Below, in pieces: positions 32,698-41,145 of a DNA stretch of 64,000 nt. Both the position numbers and the translations under genes were made by a program. Position 1 is the first letter of the stretch; the number at the start of each line of letters is the position of its first letter. Origin of the DNA: Streptomyces sp. SDr-06 (GTDB lineage Bacteria > Actinomycetota > Actinomycetes > Streptomycetales > Streptomycetaceae); NCBI RefSeq assembly GCF_003324565.1, contig NZ_QOLA01000013.1, forward strand, positions 161,045 to 225,044. The letters are read 5' to 3'. The notes beneath the pieces are model-generated. The model was not told the origin of the DNA. It searched no databases and was given only the letters and a program-made list of their open reading frames with translations.

Positions 32698-33768
32698 ATG
32701 GGTCCCCATCCTGCGGTCGCAGCGATACGCCTGGCGGTTCGCCGCGTACTCCACGACGTACTGAACGAACACTCCCGCGACCACGAGCGGGCCGCCGTCG
32801 GCGTGACCGCGGGGGCTCCCGCCGGTCCCGGGTCCGGCCTGAGCACCGCGCCGCCCGAGCCCCTGGTGCTCGTGGCCTGCTCCGGCGGCGCCGACTCCAT
32901 GGCGCTCGCCTCCGCGCTCGCCTTCGAATCCCGCAAGCTCTCGCTGCGCGCCGGCGGCATCACCGTCGACCACGGCCTCCAGCACGGTTCCGACCTGCGG
33001 GCCGCCGAGGTCGTCTCGCGCATGGCCGGCCTGGGGCTCGAACCCGCCGAGGCCATCACCGTTCACGTCGGCCGCGAGGGAGGGCCCGAGGCTGCCGCCC
33101 GGGACGCCCGCTACGCCGCCCTCGACGCCGCCGCCGAGCGCCACGGCGCCGCCGCGATCCTGCTCGGCCACACCCGCGACGACCAGGCCGAGACGGTGCT
33201 CCTCGGCCTCGCCCGCGGCTCCGGAACACGCTCGCTGTCCGGCATGGCCGCCGTCTCGGGGGCGGCGGGCCGCTACCGGCGCCCCTTCCTGGAACTCGAC
33301 CGCCAGACCGCCCGCAAGGCCTGCATGGTCCAGGCGCTGCCCGTCTGGGACGATCCGCACAACGCCGACCCCGCCTACACCCGCTCCCGGCTGCGCCAGG
33401 AGGGCCTGCCCGCCCTGGAGAAGGCGCTCGGCAAGGGCGTCGTCGAGGCTCTCGCCCGCACCGCCCAGCTCTCCCGCGACGACGCCGACGCCCTGGACGC
33501 CTGGGCCCTCCAGGCGGACGCGTCCGTACGGGACGACGCCGGGCTCCTGGAGTGCGCGAAGCTGTTCGCGCTGCCGCCCGCCGTGCGCCGCCGCATCGTG
33601 CGCCGGGCGGTCATCGAGGCGGGTTCACCCGCTGGTTCGCTCTTCGCCCGCCATGTCGAAGAGGTCGACAAGCTGATCACCGGCTGGCGCGGCCAGCGGG
33701 CCATCAATCTCCCGGGCCGCGTCGTGGCACGTCGGCAGGGTGGCAGACTGGTCATTCGGCAGGGCTGA
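32698..33768 (+). CDS. tilS: tRNA(Ile)-lysidine synthase
   Basis: This 356-residue N-type ATP pyrophosphatase converts cytidine 34 of tRNA-Ile(CAU) to lysidine, an essential decoding step. The PP-loop SGGADS is at residues 62-67. ITVDHGLQHGSD and LGHTRDDQAETVLLGLARGS are the family blocks, and DDPHNADPAYTRSRLR marks the tRNA-contact region. The C-terminal domain is short compared with E. coli, as in other actinobacteria. The ATG at 32698 has GAAGGG upstream. It is followed by hpt after 60 bases. Confidence 0.95.
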   Translation: MGPHPAVAAIRLAVRRVLHDVLNEHSRDHERAAVGVTAGAPAGPGSGLSTAPPEPLVLVACSGGADSMALASALAFESRKLSLRAGGITVDHGLQHGSDLRAAEVVSRMAGLGLEPAEAITVHVGREGGPEAAARDARYAALDAAAERHGAAAILLGHTRDDQAETVLLGLARGSGTRSLSGMAAVSGAAGRYRRPFLELDRQTARKACMVQALPVWDDPHNADPAYTRSRLRQEGLPALEKALGKGVVEALARTAQLSRDDADALDAWALQADASVRDDAGLLECAKLFALPPAVRRRIVRRAVIEAGSPAGSLFARHVEEVDKLITGWRGQRAINLPGRVVARRQGGRLVIRQG

Positions 33769-33828
33769 GACCGCGTACGTCACTCGGCTCGCGCCACGGA
33801 CAACGGAACCCCCAAGAAAGCGGCCCGG

Positions 33829-34383
33829 GTGAACGAGAAGGACATGGGCACCGACCTCCAGTCGGTGCTCATCACCAAGGAAGAGATCGACGCGAAGCTG
33901 GCGGAGCTGGCCGGGAAGATCGACGCGGAGTACGCGGGCAAGGACCTGCTCATCGTCGGCGTCCTCAAGGGCGCCGTGATGGTCATGGCGGATCTGGCCC
34001 GCGCGCTGTCCACCCCGGTGACCATGGACTGGATGGCCGTCTCCTCGTACGGCGCCGGCACCCAGTCCTCGGGCGTCGTGCGGATCCTCAAGGACCTCGA
34101 CACCGACATCAAGGGCAAGCACGTCCTGATCGTCGAGGACATCATCGACTCGGGCCTGACCCTTTCGTGGCTGCTCTCCAACCTCGGATCGCGCGAGCCC
34201 GCCTCCCTCGAGGTGTGCACGCTGCTCCGTAAGCCGGATGCCGCAAAGGTCGCGATCGACGTGAAGTGGATCGGTTTCGACATTCCCAATGAATTCGTCG
34301 TGGGTTACGGCCTCGACTATGCCGAGAAGTACCGCAACCTCCCCTTTGTCGGCACTCTCGCGCCGCACGTGTACGGCGGCTGA
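33829..34383 (+). CDS. hpt: Hypoxanthine phosphoribosyltransferase
   Basis: This 184-residue type I phosphoribosyltransferase salvages hypoxanthine and guanine with PRPP. The PRPP loop is VLIVEDIIDSGLTL, the flexible catalytic loop contains SSYGAGTQSSG, and the purine-contact region is VKWIGFDIPNEFVVGYGLDY. The GTG at 33829 was taken as start. An ATG five codons on (MGTDLQ) is an alternative. The tilS-hpt-ftsH order is conserved widely among bacteria. Confidence 0.96.
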   Translation: MNEKDMGTDLQSVLITKEEIDAKLAELAGKIDAEYAGKDLLIVGVLKGAVMVMADLARALSTPVTMDWMAVSSYGAGTQSSGVVRILKDLDTDIKGKHVLIVEDIIDSGLTLSWLLSNLGSREPASLEVCTLLRKPDAAKVAIDVKWIGFDIPNEFVVGYGLDYAEKYRNLPFVGTLAPHVYGG

Positions 34384-34585
34384 CGCAACCCGGCCCGTTC
34401 GGGGAACCACAGGCCGCCTCCCGCCGTTGGAGCATGGGAAGGGCCCTTTGTCAGCCGTACCGTGCGACCACGGGTGACAATGCTGGGGTACCGTCCGAAG
34501 AACAGTCTTTACACACAGTCTTAGTCACACTCACAGCAGCATTTACCTACGGGCAGGAGGGACGGGGCGTTCTCGCTCCGTATGG

Positions 34586-36610
34586 ATGGACGTGAAGCGA
34601 TACTTCCGTGGGCCGGTCATGTGGATCGTGCTGGCCGTCCTCGCCGTGGTCGTGTTGATGCAGGTCGTCGGCTCGTCGGGCGGCTACAAGACGGTCGACA
34701 CATCCGATGTCGTTCAGGCGATCAACAACAAGCAGGTCGAACAGGCCAAGATCACCACTGGTGACAGCCAGGTCATCAAGATCGACCTGAAGGACGGCCA
34801 GAAGGTCAAGGGCAGCAGCAAGGTTCAGGCCAACTACATCGGTGACGCCCAGGCGACCGACATGGCCAACTCGCTGCAGACCGGAGTGAAGGGCGGTGAC
34901 ATCCCCAAGGGGTACACCGTCTCGCCCGACAAGCAGAACCCGTTCCTCGGGATCCTGCTGTCCCTGCTCCCCTTCGTCCTCATCGTCGTGGTCTTCCTGT
35001 TCCTGATGAACCAGATGCAGGGCGGCGGCTCCCGAGTCATGAACTTCGGGAAGTCCAAGGCCAAGCTCATCACCAAGGACACCCCGAAGACGACCTTCGC
35101 CGACGTGGCGGGGTCCGACGAGGCCGTCGAGGAACTCCACGAGATCAAGGAGTTCCTCCAGGAGCCGGCGAAGTTCCAGGCCGTCGGCGCCAAGATCCCC
35201 AAGGGCGTGCTGCTGTACGGCCCGCCCGGTACGGGCAAGACGCTGCTCGCCCGCGCCGTCGCGGGTGAGGCAGGGGTTCCCTTCTACTCGATCTCCGGCT
35301 CCGACTTCGTCGAGATGTTCGTCGGTGTCGGCGCCTCGCGTGTGCGCGACCTCTTCGAGCAGGCCAAGGCGAATGCCCCGGCGATCGTCTTCGTCGACGA
35401 GATCGACGCGGTCGGCCGCCACCGCGGCGCCGGCCTCGGCGGCGGTCACGACGAGCGCGAGCAGACCCTCAACCAGCTGCTGGTCGAGATGGACGGCTTC
35501 GACGTGAAGGGCGGCGTCATCCTGATCGCCGCCACCAACCGGCCCGACATCCTCGACCCGGCGCTGCTGCGCCCCGGCCGTTTCGACCGCCAGATCGCGG
35601 TCGACCGCCCGGACATGCAGGGCCGTCTGGAGATCCTCAAGGTCCACCAGAAGGGCAAGCCGGTCGCGCCCGACGTCGACCTTTCGGCCGTCGCCCGGCG
35701 CACCCCGGGCTTCACCGGCGCCGACCTCGCGAACGTGCTGAACGAAGCGGCGCTCCTGACGGCGCGCAGCGACAAGAAGCTGATCGACAACTCGATGCTG
35801 GACGAGGCGATCGACCGCGTCGTGGCGGGTCCGCAGAAGCGGACGCGGATCATGTCCGAGAAGGAAAAGAAGATCACCGCGTACCACGAGGGCGGTCACG
35901 CCCTGGTCGCCGCGGCTTCCCCCAACTCGGACCCGGTCCACAAGATCACCATCCTGTCGCGCGGCCGGGCCCTGGGTTACACCATGGTCCTGCCGGACGA
36001 GGACAAGTACTCGACCACGCGCAACGAGATGCTCGACCAGCTGGCGTACATGCTGGGCGGGCGCGCGGCCGAGGAGCTCGTCTTCCACGACCCGACGACG
36101 GGCGCGGCCAACGACATCGAGAAGGCCACGGCCACCGCCCGTGCGATGGTCACGCAGTACGGCATGACCGAGCGTCTGGGCGCGATCAAGTTCGGCGGCG
36201 ACAACACCGAGCCGTTCCTGGGCCGTGAGATGGCGCACCAGCGCGACTACTCGGAAGAGGTCGCGGCGCTCGTCGACGAAGAGGTCAAGAAGCTCATCGA
36301 GACGGCGCACAACGAGGCCTGGGAGATCCTGGTCGAGAACCGCGACATCCTCGACAACCTGGTCCTCCAGCTCCTGGAGAAGGAGACCCTGGGCAAGGAG
36401 CAGATCGCCGAGGTCTTCTCGGGCATCGTCAAGCGGCCGGCCCGCCCGGCCTGGACCGGCTCCTCGCGGCGTACGCCGTCGACGCGGCCGCCGGTGCTCT
36501 CGCCCAAGGAGCTGGCGCTCACCAACGGCGCCACCACCGCCAATGGCTCCGCGCCGCTGGACACCCCCACGGAGGCCGTCCCGGCCCCCGAGGACCGTCC
36601 GGAGAGCTGA
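34586..36610 (+). CDS. ftsH: ATP-dependent membrane zinc metalloprotease FtsH
   Basis: This 674-residue AAA+ protease degrades misfolded membrane and regulatory proteins. Two membrane helices (about 11-29 and 121-141) flank a periplasmic-side domain. The AAA module has Walker A GPPGTGKT (212-219), Walker B IVFVDEID and the SRH with RPGRFDR. The zinc site is HEGGH (434-438). The tail after residue 600 is a Pro/Thr-rich actinobacterial extension. The AGGAGG at 34556-34561 sits unusually far (24 bases) from the ATG. No nearer in-frame start exists. Confidence 0.97.
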   Translation: MDVKRYFRGPVMWIVLAVLAVVVLMQVVGSSGGYKTVDTSDVVQAINNKQVEQAKITTGDSQVIKIDLKDGQKVKGSSKVQANYIGDAQATDMANSLQTGVKGGDIPKGYTVSPDKQNPFLGILLSLLPFVLIVVVFLFLMNQMQGGGSRVMNFGKSKAKLITKDTPKTTFADVAGSDEAVEELHEIKEFLQEPAKFQAVGAKIPKGVLLYGPPGTGKTLLARAVAGEAGVPFYSISGSDFVEMFVGVGASRVRDLFEQAKANAPAIVFVDEIDAVGRHRGAGLGGGHDEREQTLNQLLVEMDGFDVKGGVILIAATNRPDILDPALLRPGRFDRQIAVDRPDMQGRLEILKVHQKGKPVAPDVDLSAVARRTPGFTGADLANVLNEAALLTARSDKKLIDNSMLDEAIDRVVAGPQKRTRIMSEKEKKITAYHEGGHALVAAASPNSDPVHKITILSRGRALGYTMVLPDEDKYSTTRNEMLDQLAYMLGGRAAEELVFHDPTTGAANDIEKATATARAMVTQYGMTERLGAIKFGGDNTEPFLGREMAHQRDYSEEVAALVDEEVKKLIETAHNEAWEILVENRDILDNLVLQLLEKETLGKEQIAEVFSGIVKRPARPAWTGSSRRTPSTRPPVLSPKELALTNGATTANGSAPLDTPTEAVPAPEDRPES

Positions 36611-36642
36611 GCCCCAGGGCCGCACGGGCCCCGGAATGCATA

Positions 36643-36677
36643 CCGCGCCCCCCAGGTTTTAGCCTGTGGGGGCGCGG
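36643..36677 (+). terminator. Hairpin after ftsH
   Basis: CCGCGCCCCCCAGG (36643-36656) pairs with CCTGTGGGGGCGCGG (36663-36677), with one bulged base. The TTTTAG loop separates the arms. It lies 33 bases after the ftsH stop and ahead of folE. Confidence 0.7.
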
Positions 36678-36724
36678 GTGTTTCCGGCCACGCGCATGGA
36701 TGACAGTCGAGGAACGAGGCACAG

Positions 36725-37330
36725 ATGACCGACCCGGTGACGCTGGACGGCGAGGCCAAGATCGGCGAGTTCGACGAGAAGCGGGCCGAGAACGCCGTGC
36801 GCGAGCTCCTCATAGCCGTCGGCGAGAACCCGGACCGGGAGGGCCTCCAGGAGACCCCGGCGCGGGTGGCGCGGGCGTACAGGGAGATTCTGGCGGGTCT
36901 GCGGCAGGAGCCCGAGGAGGTCCTGACCACGACGTTCGACCTGGGGCACGACGAGATGGTCCTGGTGAAGGACATCGAGATCGTGTCGCTGTGCGAACAC
37001 CATCTGCTGCCGTTCCACGGCGTGGCCCACGTCGGTTACATCCCGGCCGAGTCCGGCAAGATCACCGGCCTGTCGAAGCTGGCCCGTCTGGTGGACGTGT
37101 TCGCCCGCAGGCCCCAGGTGCAGGAGCGCCTCACCACCCAGGTCGCGGACTCCCTGATGCGCATCCTCGACGCGCGCGGGGCGATCGTGGTGATCGAGGC
37201 CGAGCACATGTGCATGTCGGTACGCGGCATACGCAAGCCCGGCGCGAAGACGACGACGTCGGCGGTGCGCGGCCAGCTCCGCGACCCCGCGACGCGCAGC
37301 GAGGCGATGAGCCTCATCATGGCCCGCTGA
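36725..37330 (+). CDS. folE: GTP cyclohydrolase I
   Basis: This 201-residue enzyme performs the first step of tetrahydrofolate synthesis, from GTP to dihydroneopterin triphosphate. The zinc ligands appear in SLCEHHLLPFHG and EAEHMCMSVRGIRKPGA. The substrate-binding ARLVDVFARRPQVQERLT block is present. It lies between ftsH and the convergent folP-folB-folK operon, so all listed folate genes sit within 4 kb. The hairpin at 36643 suggests its own promoter, possibly with read-through from ftsH. Confidence 0.97.
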   Translation: MTDPVTLDGEAKIGEFDEKRAENAVRELLIAVGENPDREGLQETPARVARAYREILAGLRQEPEEVLTTTFDLGHDEMVLVKDIEIVSLCEHHLLPFHGVAHVGYIPAESGKITGLSKLARLVDVFARRPQVQERLTTQVADSLMRILDARGAIVVIEAEHMCMSVRGIRKPGAKTTTSAVRGQLRDPATRSEAMSLIMAR

Positions 37331-37383
37331 CCTCGCCGGACACCGAAGCCCGACTTCCCTGTCCTGCCTGTCTGTTGGCACAC

Positions 37384-37428
37384 GGAACGGCCCCGGTCAC
37401 CTGACGGACAGGTGGCCGGGGCCGTTCC
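37384..37428. terminator. 20-bp hairpin between folE and DUF3180 gene
   Basis: Arms 37384-37403 and 37409-37428 pair over 20 bases with one G-T wobble and a five-base loop. It separates convergent transcription units and probably terminates both. Confidence 0.85.
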
Positions 37429-37448
37429 GGTTTCGGGGTGACGAGGCG

Positions 37449-37928
37449 TCAGGCGACCGGCGCCGTGGTGTCGTCCTCGTCCTCGGGGAGCTTGCAGACC
37501 CGCTCGAGGAAGAGGGCGGCCGCGACGACCGCGATCCCGGCCACCACCGAGAACCCGGCGTAGATCGCCTGGTCGCGGCGGGCCGGCACGTCGAGATAGC
37601 TCAGCAGATAGACCCCGGTGCCGCCGTACATCCCGCACACCAGGGCCGCGACCAGCGCGCTGGCCTGGCCGAAGACCACCGCGCGGGCGGCCATCAGGGG
37701 CTCGACGCCCTTCGCTCCCGGGCGGCGCTCGCGCTGGGCGCGCAGCCGGGCCCGGATGGACAGGGCGGTGGCGAGCAGGATGACCGCGATCACCCCGAGC
37801 ACGATGGGCGCCGCGAGGGGCACGCTCGGCAGGGTCGAGACCGAGTCCCACAGCCGGGCGCCCGCCCAGGAGAGCACCCCTGCGATGACGAACAGTCCGG
37901 CCAGTACGCCAAGCCGCAGTTGCTTCAC
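37449..37928 (-). CDS. DUF3180 family membrane protein
   Basis: This 159-residue protein has four predicted helices, arranged as two pairs around a basic cytoplasmic loop (RARLRAQRERRPGAKGVEP). A segment MAARAVVFGQASALVAALVCG is typical of DUF3180. It is routinely encoded downstream of folK in actinobacteria, here with a 109-base gap, and its function is unknown. The acidic tail DEDDTTAPVA is cytoplasmic by prediction. Confidence 0.88.
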   Translation of the reverse strand: MKQLRLGVLAGLFVIAGVLSWAGARLWDSVSTLPSVPLAAPIVLGVIAVILLATALSIRARLRAQRERRPGAKGVEPLMAARAVVFGQASALVAALVCGMYGGTGVYLLSYLDVPARRDQAIYAGFSVVAGIAVVAAALFLERVCKLPEDEDDTTAPVA

Positions 37929-38037
37929 GGAGTAGTGCCCTTCGCGTCTGTGAGTGTCTTGTCGAAGTCGGGTGCGCCACCGGGCCCCGAGGGGGCGCGG
38001 GCGGAGCGCCTGGTGGTCGACCTCAGAAGCGTAACGA

Positions 38038-38649
38038 CTACTCGGGCAGACGGAGTTCCAGATCGGCGCGGGGCAGGACGCCGTCGCGGCCGACGCCGGT
38101 CAGCAGGTCGGCGATCGAGCCGTGGCCGGGCAGCTGGGCCTCGGGCTCCACGTCGTGCCAGGGCGCGAGCACGAAGGCCCGCTGGTGGGCACGGGGGTGG
38201 GGCAGGGTGAGGACCGGGTCGTCGGAGACGACATCGGCGTAGGCAACGATGTCCACGTCGATGGTGCGGGGGCCCCAGCGCTCGTCGCGGACCCGGTCGA
38301 AGGCCTCCTCGATCGCGTGCCCGCGCTCCAGGAGCGAGGCCGGCGGCAGAGTGGTCTTCACCACGACGACCGCGTTGAAGTACGACGGCTGGGAGCCCGC
38401 CTCGACGCCCCAGGGCTCCGTCTCGTACACCGGCGAGACGGCTTTGACGCGCAGGCCCGGGGTGTCCTCCAGGGCGTCGATGGCGCCCTGGAGCGTTTCG
38501 AGCCGGTTGCCCAGGTTGGAGCCGAGGGCGATGACCGCCCGGCGCGGGTTGGAGAGCGTCACGTCGGCCGCGTCCACCTGCTCGACCACGGCGGCGGGCA
38601 CCGGCTGTACGGTCGGGTCGCTCTGGGCGCCCTGCGGATACACGCTCAT
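38038..38649 (-). CDS. folK: 2-amino-4-hydroxy-6-hydroxymethyldihydropteridine pyrophosphokinase
   Basis: This 203-residue HPPK transfers pyrophosphate from ATP to the pterin. Recognisable blocks are AVIALGSNLGNRLETLQGAI, SPVYETEPWG, and the catalytic Asp pair with ERWGPRTIDVDIVAY and LPHPRAHQRAFVL. An N-terminal extension of about 38 residues precedes the domain. The start overlaps the folB stop by four bases (ATGA), so folB and folK are co-translated. Confidence 0.95.
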   Translation of the reverse strand: MSVYPQGAQSDPTVQPVPAAVVEQVDAADVTLSNPRRAVIALGSNLGNRLETLQGAIDALEDTPGLRVKAVSPVYETEPWGVEAGSQPSYFNAVVVVKTTLPPASLLERGHAIEEAFDRVRDERWGPRTIDVDIVAYADVVSDDPVLTLPHPRAHQRAFVLAPWHDVEPEAQLPGHGSIADLLTGVGRDGVLPRADLELRLPE

Positions 38650-39005
38650 ACTCGGCTCCGGGTGATCGTGATGGTCACGTCGTCGAACGGGACGGTGATC
38701 GGCGCGTCCGGCTTGTGGACGACGACCTCCACCTCCTTGACGCCTTCGTGCTTGAGGCACTGCTGGGCGATCCGCTCGGCGAGCGTCTCGATCAGGTCGA
38801 CGGGCTCGCCCTGGACGACGTCCACGACTTCCTCGGCCACCACGCCGTAGTGCACGGTCTTCGCCAGGTCGTCGTCCGCCGCCGCGGGGCGGGTGTCGAG
38901 GCCGAGCACCAGGTCCACGATGAAGGTCTGGCCCTCCTCGCGTTCCCGGGGGAAGACGCCATGGTGCCCACGGGCCTTGAGGCCGCGCAGCGCGACACGA
39001 TCCAC
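38646..39005 (-). CDS. folB: Dihydroneopterin aldolase
   Basis: This 119-residue enzyme splits dihydroneopterin to the hydroxymethyl-pterin used by FolK. The conserved features are ALRGLKARGHHGVFPREREE with the substrate Glu, VHYGVVAEEVV, and the catalytic Lys in VEVVVHKPDAPI. The GTG at 39005 is preferred because AGGAG lies eight bases upstream. The in-frame GTG at 39014 abuts that site and cannot use it. The 197 bases upstream of it hold no gene and may carry a promoter. Confidence 0.95.
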   Translation of the reverse strand: MDRVALRGLKARGHHGVFPREREEGQTFIVDLVLGLDTRPAAADDDLAKTVHYGVVAEEVVDVVQGEPVDLIETLAERIAQQCLKHEGVKEVEVVVHKPDAPITVPFDDVTITITRSRV

Positions 39006-39202
39006 GCGAATCACTCCTGCTGTCGTTGGTCAGACGGACATGCGGCCGCGTGCGGGCGGCACGGTGCCCACAATCGAATCTACCTGCGGGCACTGACAGT
39101 GCTCGCCCACGGGGGCTATGGACAGATCCTGACAGGCCTGGTAGCCGCCCCTACCCGATGACCCCGGATTCAATCCTCCCGAGCCCTCAATCGTGCCCGG
39201 AT

Positions 39203-39664
39203 TCAGTCCTCTTCCGGCTCTTCGTCGCCCGATTCGGCGAGCACCGGGGAGCCGTGGTGGGACCAGAGCCGCCAGCCCTCGGATGTGCGGCGGAACACAT
39301 TGGTAGCGACCACGAGCTGGCCGACGAGCGGGCCGAGCTCGCCGCCCTCCTCGGCGGGCCCGCCGCTGAGGATGTTCTCGGTGCAGGTCACCAGCGCGGT
39401 GTCGCCCAGGATGACGACCTTCACATCGGTCAGGAAGAACTGGATGTACTCCGTGTTCGCCATGATCAGGGCGTACGAGCGCAGCACCTCGCCGCGCCCG
39501 GAGAGCACCGGCCAGCCCGGGTGGACGCAGGAGATCCCGGTGTCGCCGGCCTCGGTGGCGTCCAGCCAGAGCGCGGAGAGCTCGTCGAAGTCGCCCTGCT
39601 CCAGGGTCTCGTAGAACGCGGTGTTGGCGCGTTCGACCGCCTCGATGTCCGTCCGCGGGCTCAC
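39203..39664 (-). CDS. Nuclear transport factor 2 (SnoaL/DUF4440-like) family protein
   Basis: This 153-residue cone-shaped NTF2-like domain protein has the motifs ERANTAFYETLEQGDFDELS, CVHPGWPVLSGRGEVLRSYA and FRRTSEGWRLWSHHGSPV. It sits inside the folate operon of many actinobacteria, overlapping the folP stop by four bases here (GTGA). No reaction is established. A pterin-related role is only suggested by position. Confidence 0.88.
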   Translation of the reverse strand: MSPRTDIEAVERANTAFYETLEQGDFDELSALWLDATEAGDTGISCVHPGWPVLSGRGEVLRSYALIMANTEYIQFFLTDVKVVILGDTALVTCTENILSGGPAEEGGELGPLVGQLVVATNVFRRTSEGWRLWSHHGSPVLAESGDEEPEED

Positions 39665-40521
39665 CGGGCGCCCTCGACGGCGCGCGCCACGCGGACGGCG
39701 TCGGCGGTGGCCCGCACCTCGTGGACGCGGACCGCCCAGGCGCCCTCGTGCGCGGCGATGGCGGAGACGGCGGCGGTGGCGGCGTCGCGCTCACGGGCGG
39801 GCGGCGGGGCGCCCTCGTCGCCGGCCAGGACGTGGCCGAGGAACCGCTTGCGGGAGGCGGCGACCAGCACGGGGCGGCCGAGCGCGCGCAGTTCGGCGAG
39901 GTGGGCGACCAGGGTGAGGTCGTGCGCGGCCTGCTTGGCGAAGCCGAGGCCGGGGTCGATCACGAGGCGCTCGGGGGCGATGCCGCCCTCGATGACGGCC
40001 TCCATCCGCAGGCGGAGCTCGGCGACGACGTCCGCCACCACGTCCCCGTACACCGCGCGGCTGTTCATGTCCTGGCTGAAGCCGCGCCAGTGCATCACCA
40101 CGAAGGGGGCGCCGGTGGCGGCGACGGCGGGGACCATCGCGGGGTCGGCGAGTCCGCCGCTGACGTCGTTGACCAGAGCCGCGCCCGCGGCGATCGCCTG
40201 CTCGGCGACGCGGGCGCGCATGGTGTCGACGGAGACGGTGACGCCCTCGGCGGCCAGGCCCCGCACGACGGGGACGACGCGGCGCAGCTCTTCGGCCTCG
40301 TCGACCCGGGAGGCGCCGGGGCGGGTGGACTCGCCGCCGACGTCGACCAGGTCGGCGCCCTCGGCGACGAGGTCGAGGCCGTGCTTGACCGCGGTCGAGG
40401 TGTCGAACCACCGGCCGCCGTCGGAGAAGGAGTCGGGCGTCACGTTGACCACGCCCATGACCGCGCAGCGGTCCCATTCGGGCAGGCCTTCGACGGACCC
40501 CCGCCCGTTCAACGTACTCAT
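39661..40521 (-). CDS. folP: Dihydropteroate synthase
   Basis: This 286-residue TIM-barrel enzyme joins pterin pyrophosphate with p-aminobenzoate and is the sulfonamide target. The signature VMGVVNVTPDSFSDGG is near the N-terminus. The pterin site is seen in DVGGESTRPGA, ALVNDVSGG and VIDPGLGFAK, and the C-terminal block is VAASRKRFLG. It is the first gene of the minus-strand folate operon, 16 bases downstream of the MarR stop on the same strand. Confidence 0.96.
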   Translation of the reverse strand: MSTLNGRGSVEGLPEWDRCAVMGVVNVTPDSFSDGGRWFDTSTAVKHGLDLVAEGADLVDVGGESTRPGASRVDEAEELRRVVPVVRGLAAEGVTVSVDTMRARVAEQAIAAGAALVNDVSGGLADPAMVPAVAATGAPFVVMHWRGFSQDMNSRAVYGDVVADVVAELRLRMEAVIEGGIAPERLVIDPGLGFAKQAAHDLTLVAHLAELRALGRPVLVAASRKRFLGHVLAGDEGAPPPARERDAATAAVSAIAAHEGAWAVRVHEVRATADAVRVARAVEGAR

Positions 40522-40537
40522 ACGTCAAGCGTAGGCG

Positions 40538-40999
40538 TCAGGCGGAGGTCCCCGGACCACTCGCGGGGGTGGCGAAGAGCCGCTGGAGCAGTTCGTGCAG
40601 GGCGACGCGGTCGGCGTCGGGCAGCGCGTCCAGGGCGGAGTGGGTGGCGAGCATGCCGGTGCGGACGGTCTCCACGGCCTGGAGGCCCTCGTCGGTCAGG
40701 ACGACGTTCTTGACGCGGCGGTCGGTCGGGCTCGGTTCGCGGCGCACCAGGGCGCGGGCCTCCAGGCGGTCGACGATCCCGGTGACGTTCGAGGCGTCGC
40801 AGTGCAGCGTGGTGGCGAGCGAGCGCATGGAGGCGGGGCCGCGGCGCAGCACGGTCAGAGTCTTGGCCTGGCTGGAGGTGAGGCCCTCGTCGGCGGCGGC
40901 CGACGTGAAGTCGCCGTAGAAGCCGGCCAGGGAGTCCCAGATGGCATCCATGAGCGCGGCGTTGTCGACGGCGGTCGGGCGGCTGGTTCCAGGAGGCAT
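40538..40999 (-). CDS. MarR family transcriptional regulator
   Basis: This 153-residue regulator has the winged helix LTSSQAKTLTVLRRGPASMR, the recognition helix CDASNVTGIVDRLEARALV and the wing PSPTDRRVKNVVLTDEG. It is divergent from the DHA2-type exporter at 41146, which it probably represses. The intergenic region has a long inverted repeat. The ATG at 40999 was chosen, and an in-frame GTG lies nine bases upstream. Read-through into folP is possible because only 16 bases separate them. Confidence 0.88.
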   Translation of the reverse strand: MPPGTSRPTAVDNAALMDAIWDSLAGFYGDFTSAAADEGLTSSQAKTLTVLRRGPASMRSLATTLHCDASNVTGIVDRLEARALVRREPSPTDRRVKNVVLTDEGLQAVETVRTGMLATHSALDALPDADRVALHELLQRLFATPASGPGTSA

Positions 41000-41030
41000 G
41001 CCGCCCACTGTACCCGCGGTTCGAGTGAAA

Positions 41031-41124
41031 CTTGACTACCTCAACCTTTGATGTTTACCTTCATTAAGTTGCTTGAGGTAATCAAGCTTCCATCAACTCA
41101 AGTACCTCGGTACCTCAGTACCTC
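41031..41124. promoter_or_regulatory. Inverted repeat and GTACCTC direct repeats between MarR and exporter genes
   Basis: CTTGACTACCTCAA (41031-41044) and TTGAGGTAATCAAG (41073-41086) are inverted copies with one mismatch, 28 bases apart. Closer to the exporter, GTACCTC occurs three times with an exact eight-base period (41102, 41110, 41118). The first pair fits a MarR operator over divergent promoters. Confidence 0.55.
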
Positions 41125-41145
41125 CATCTGCCCACGGAAGAAAAA

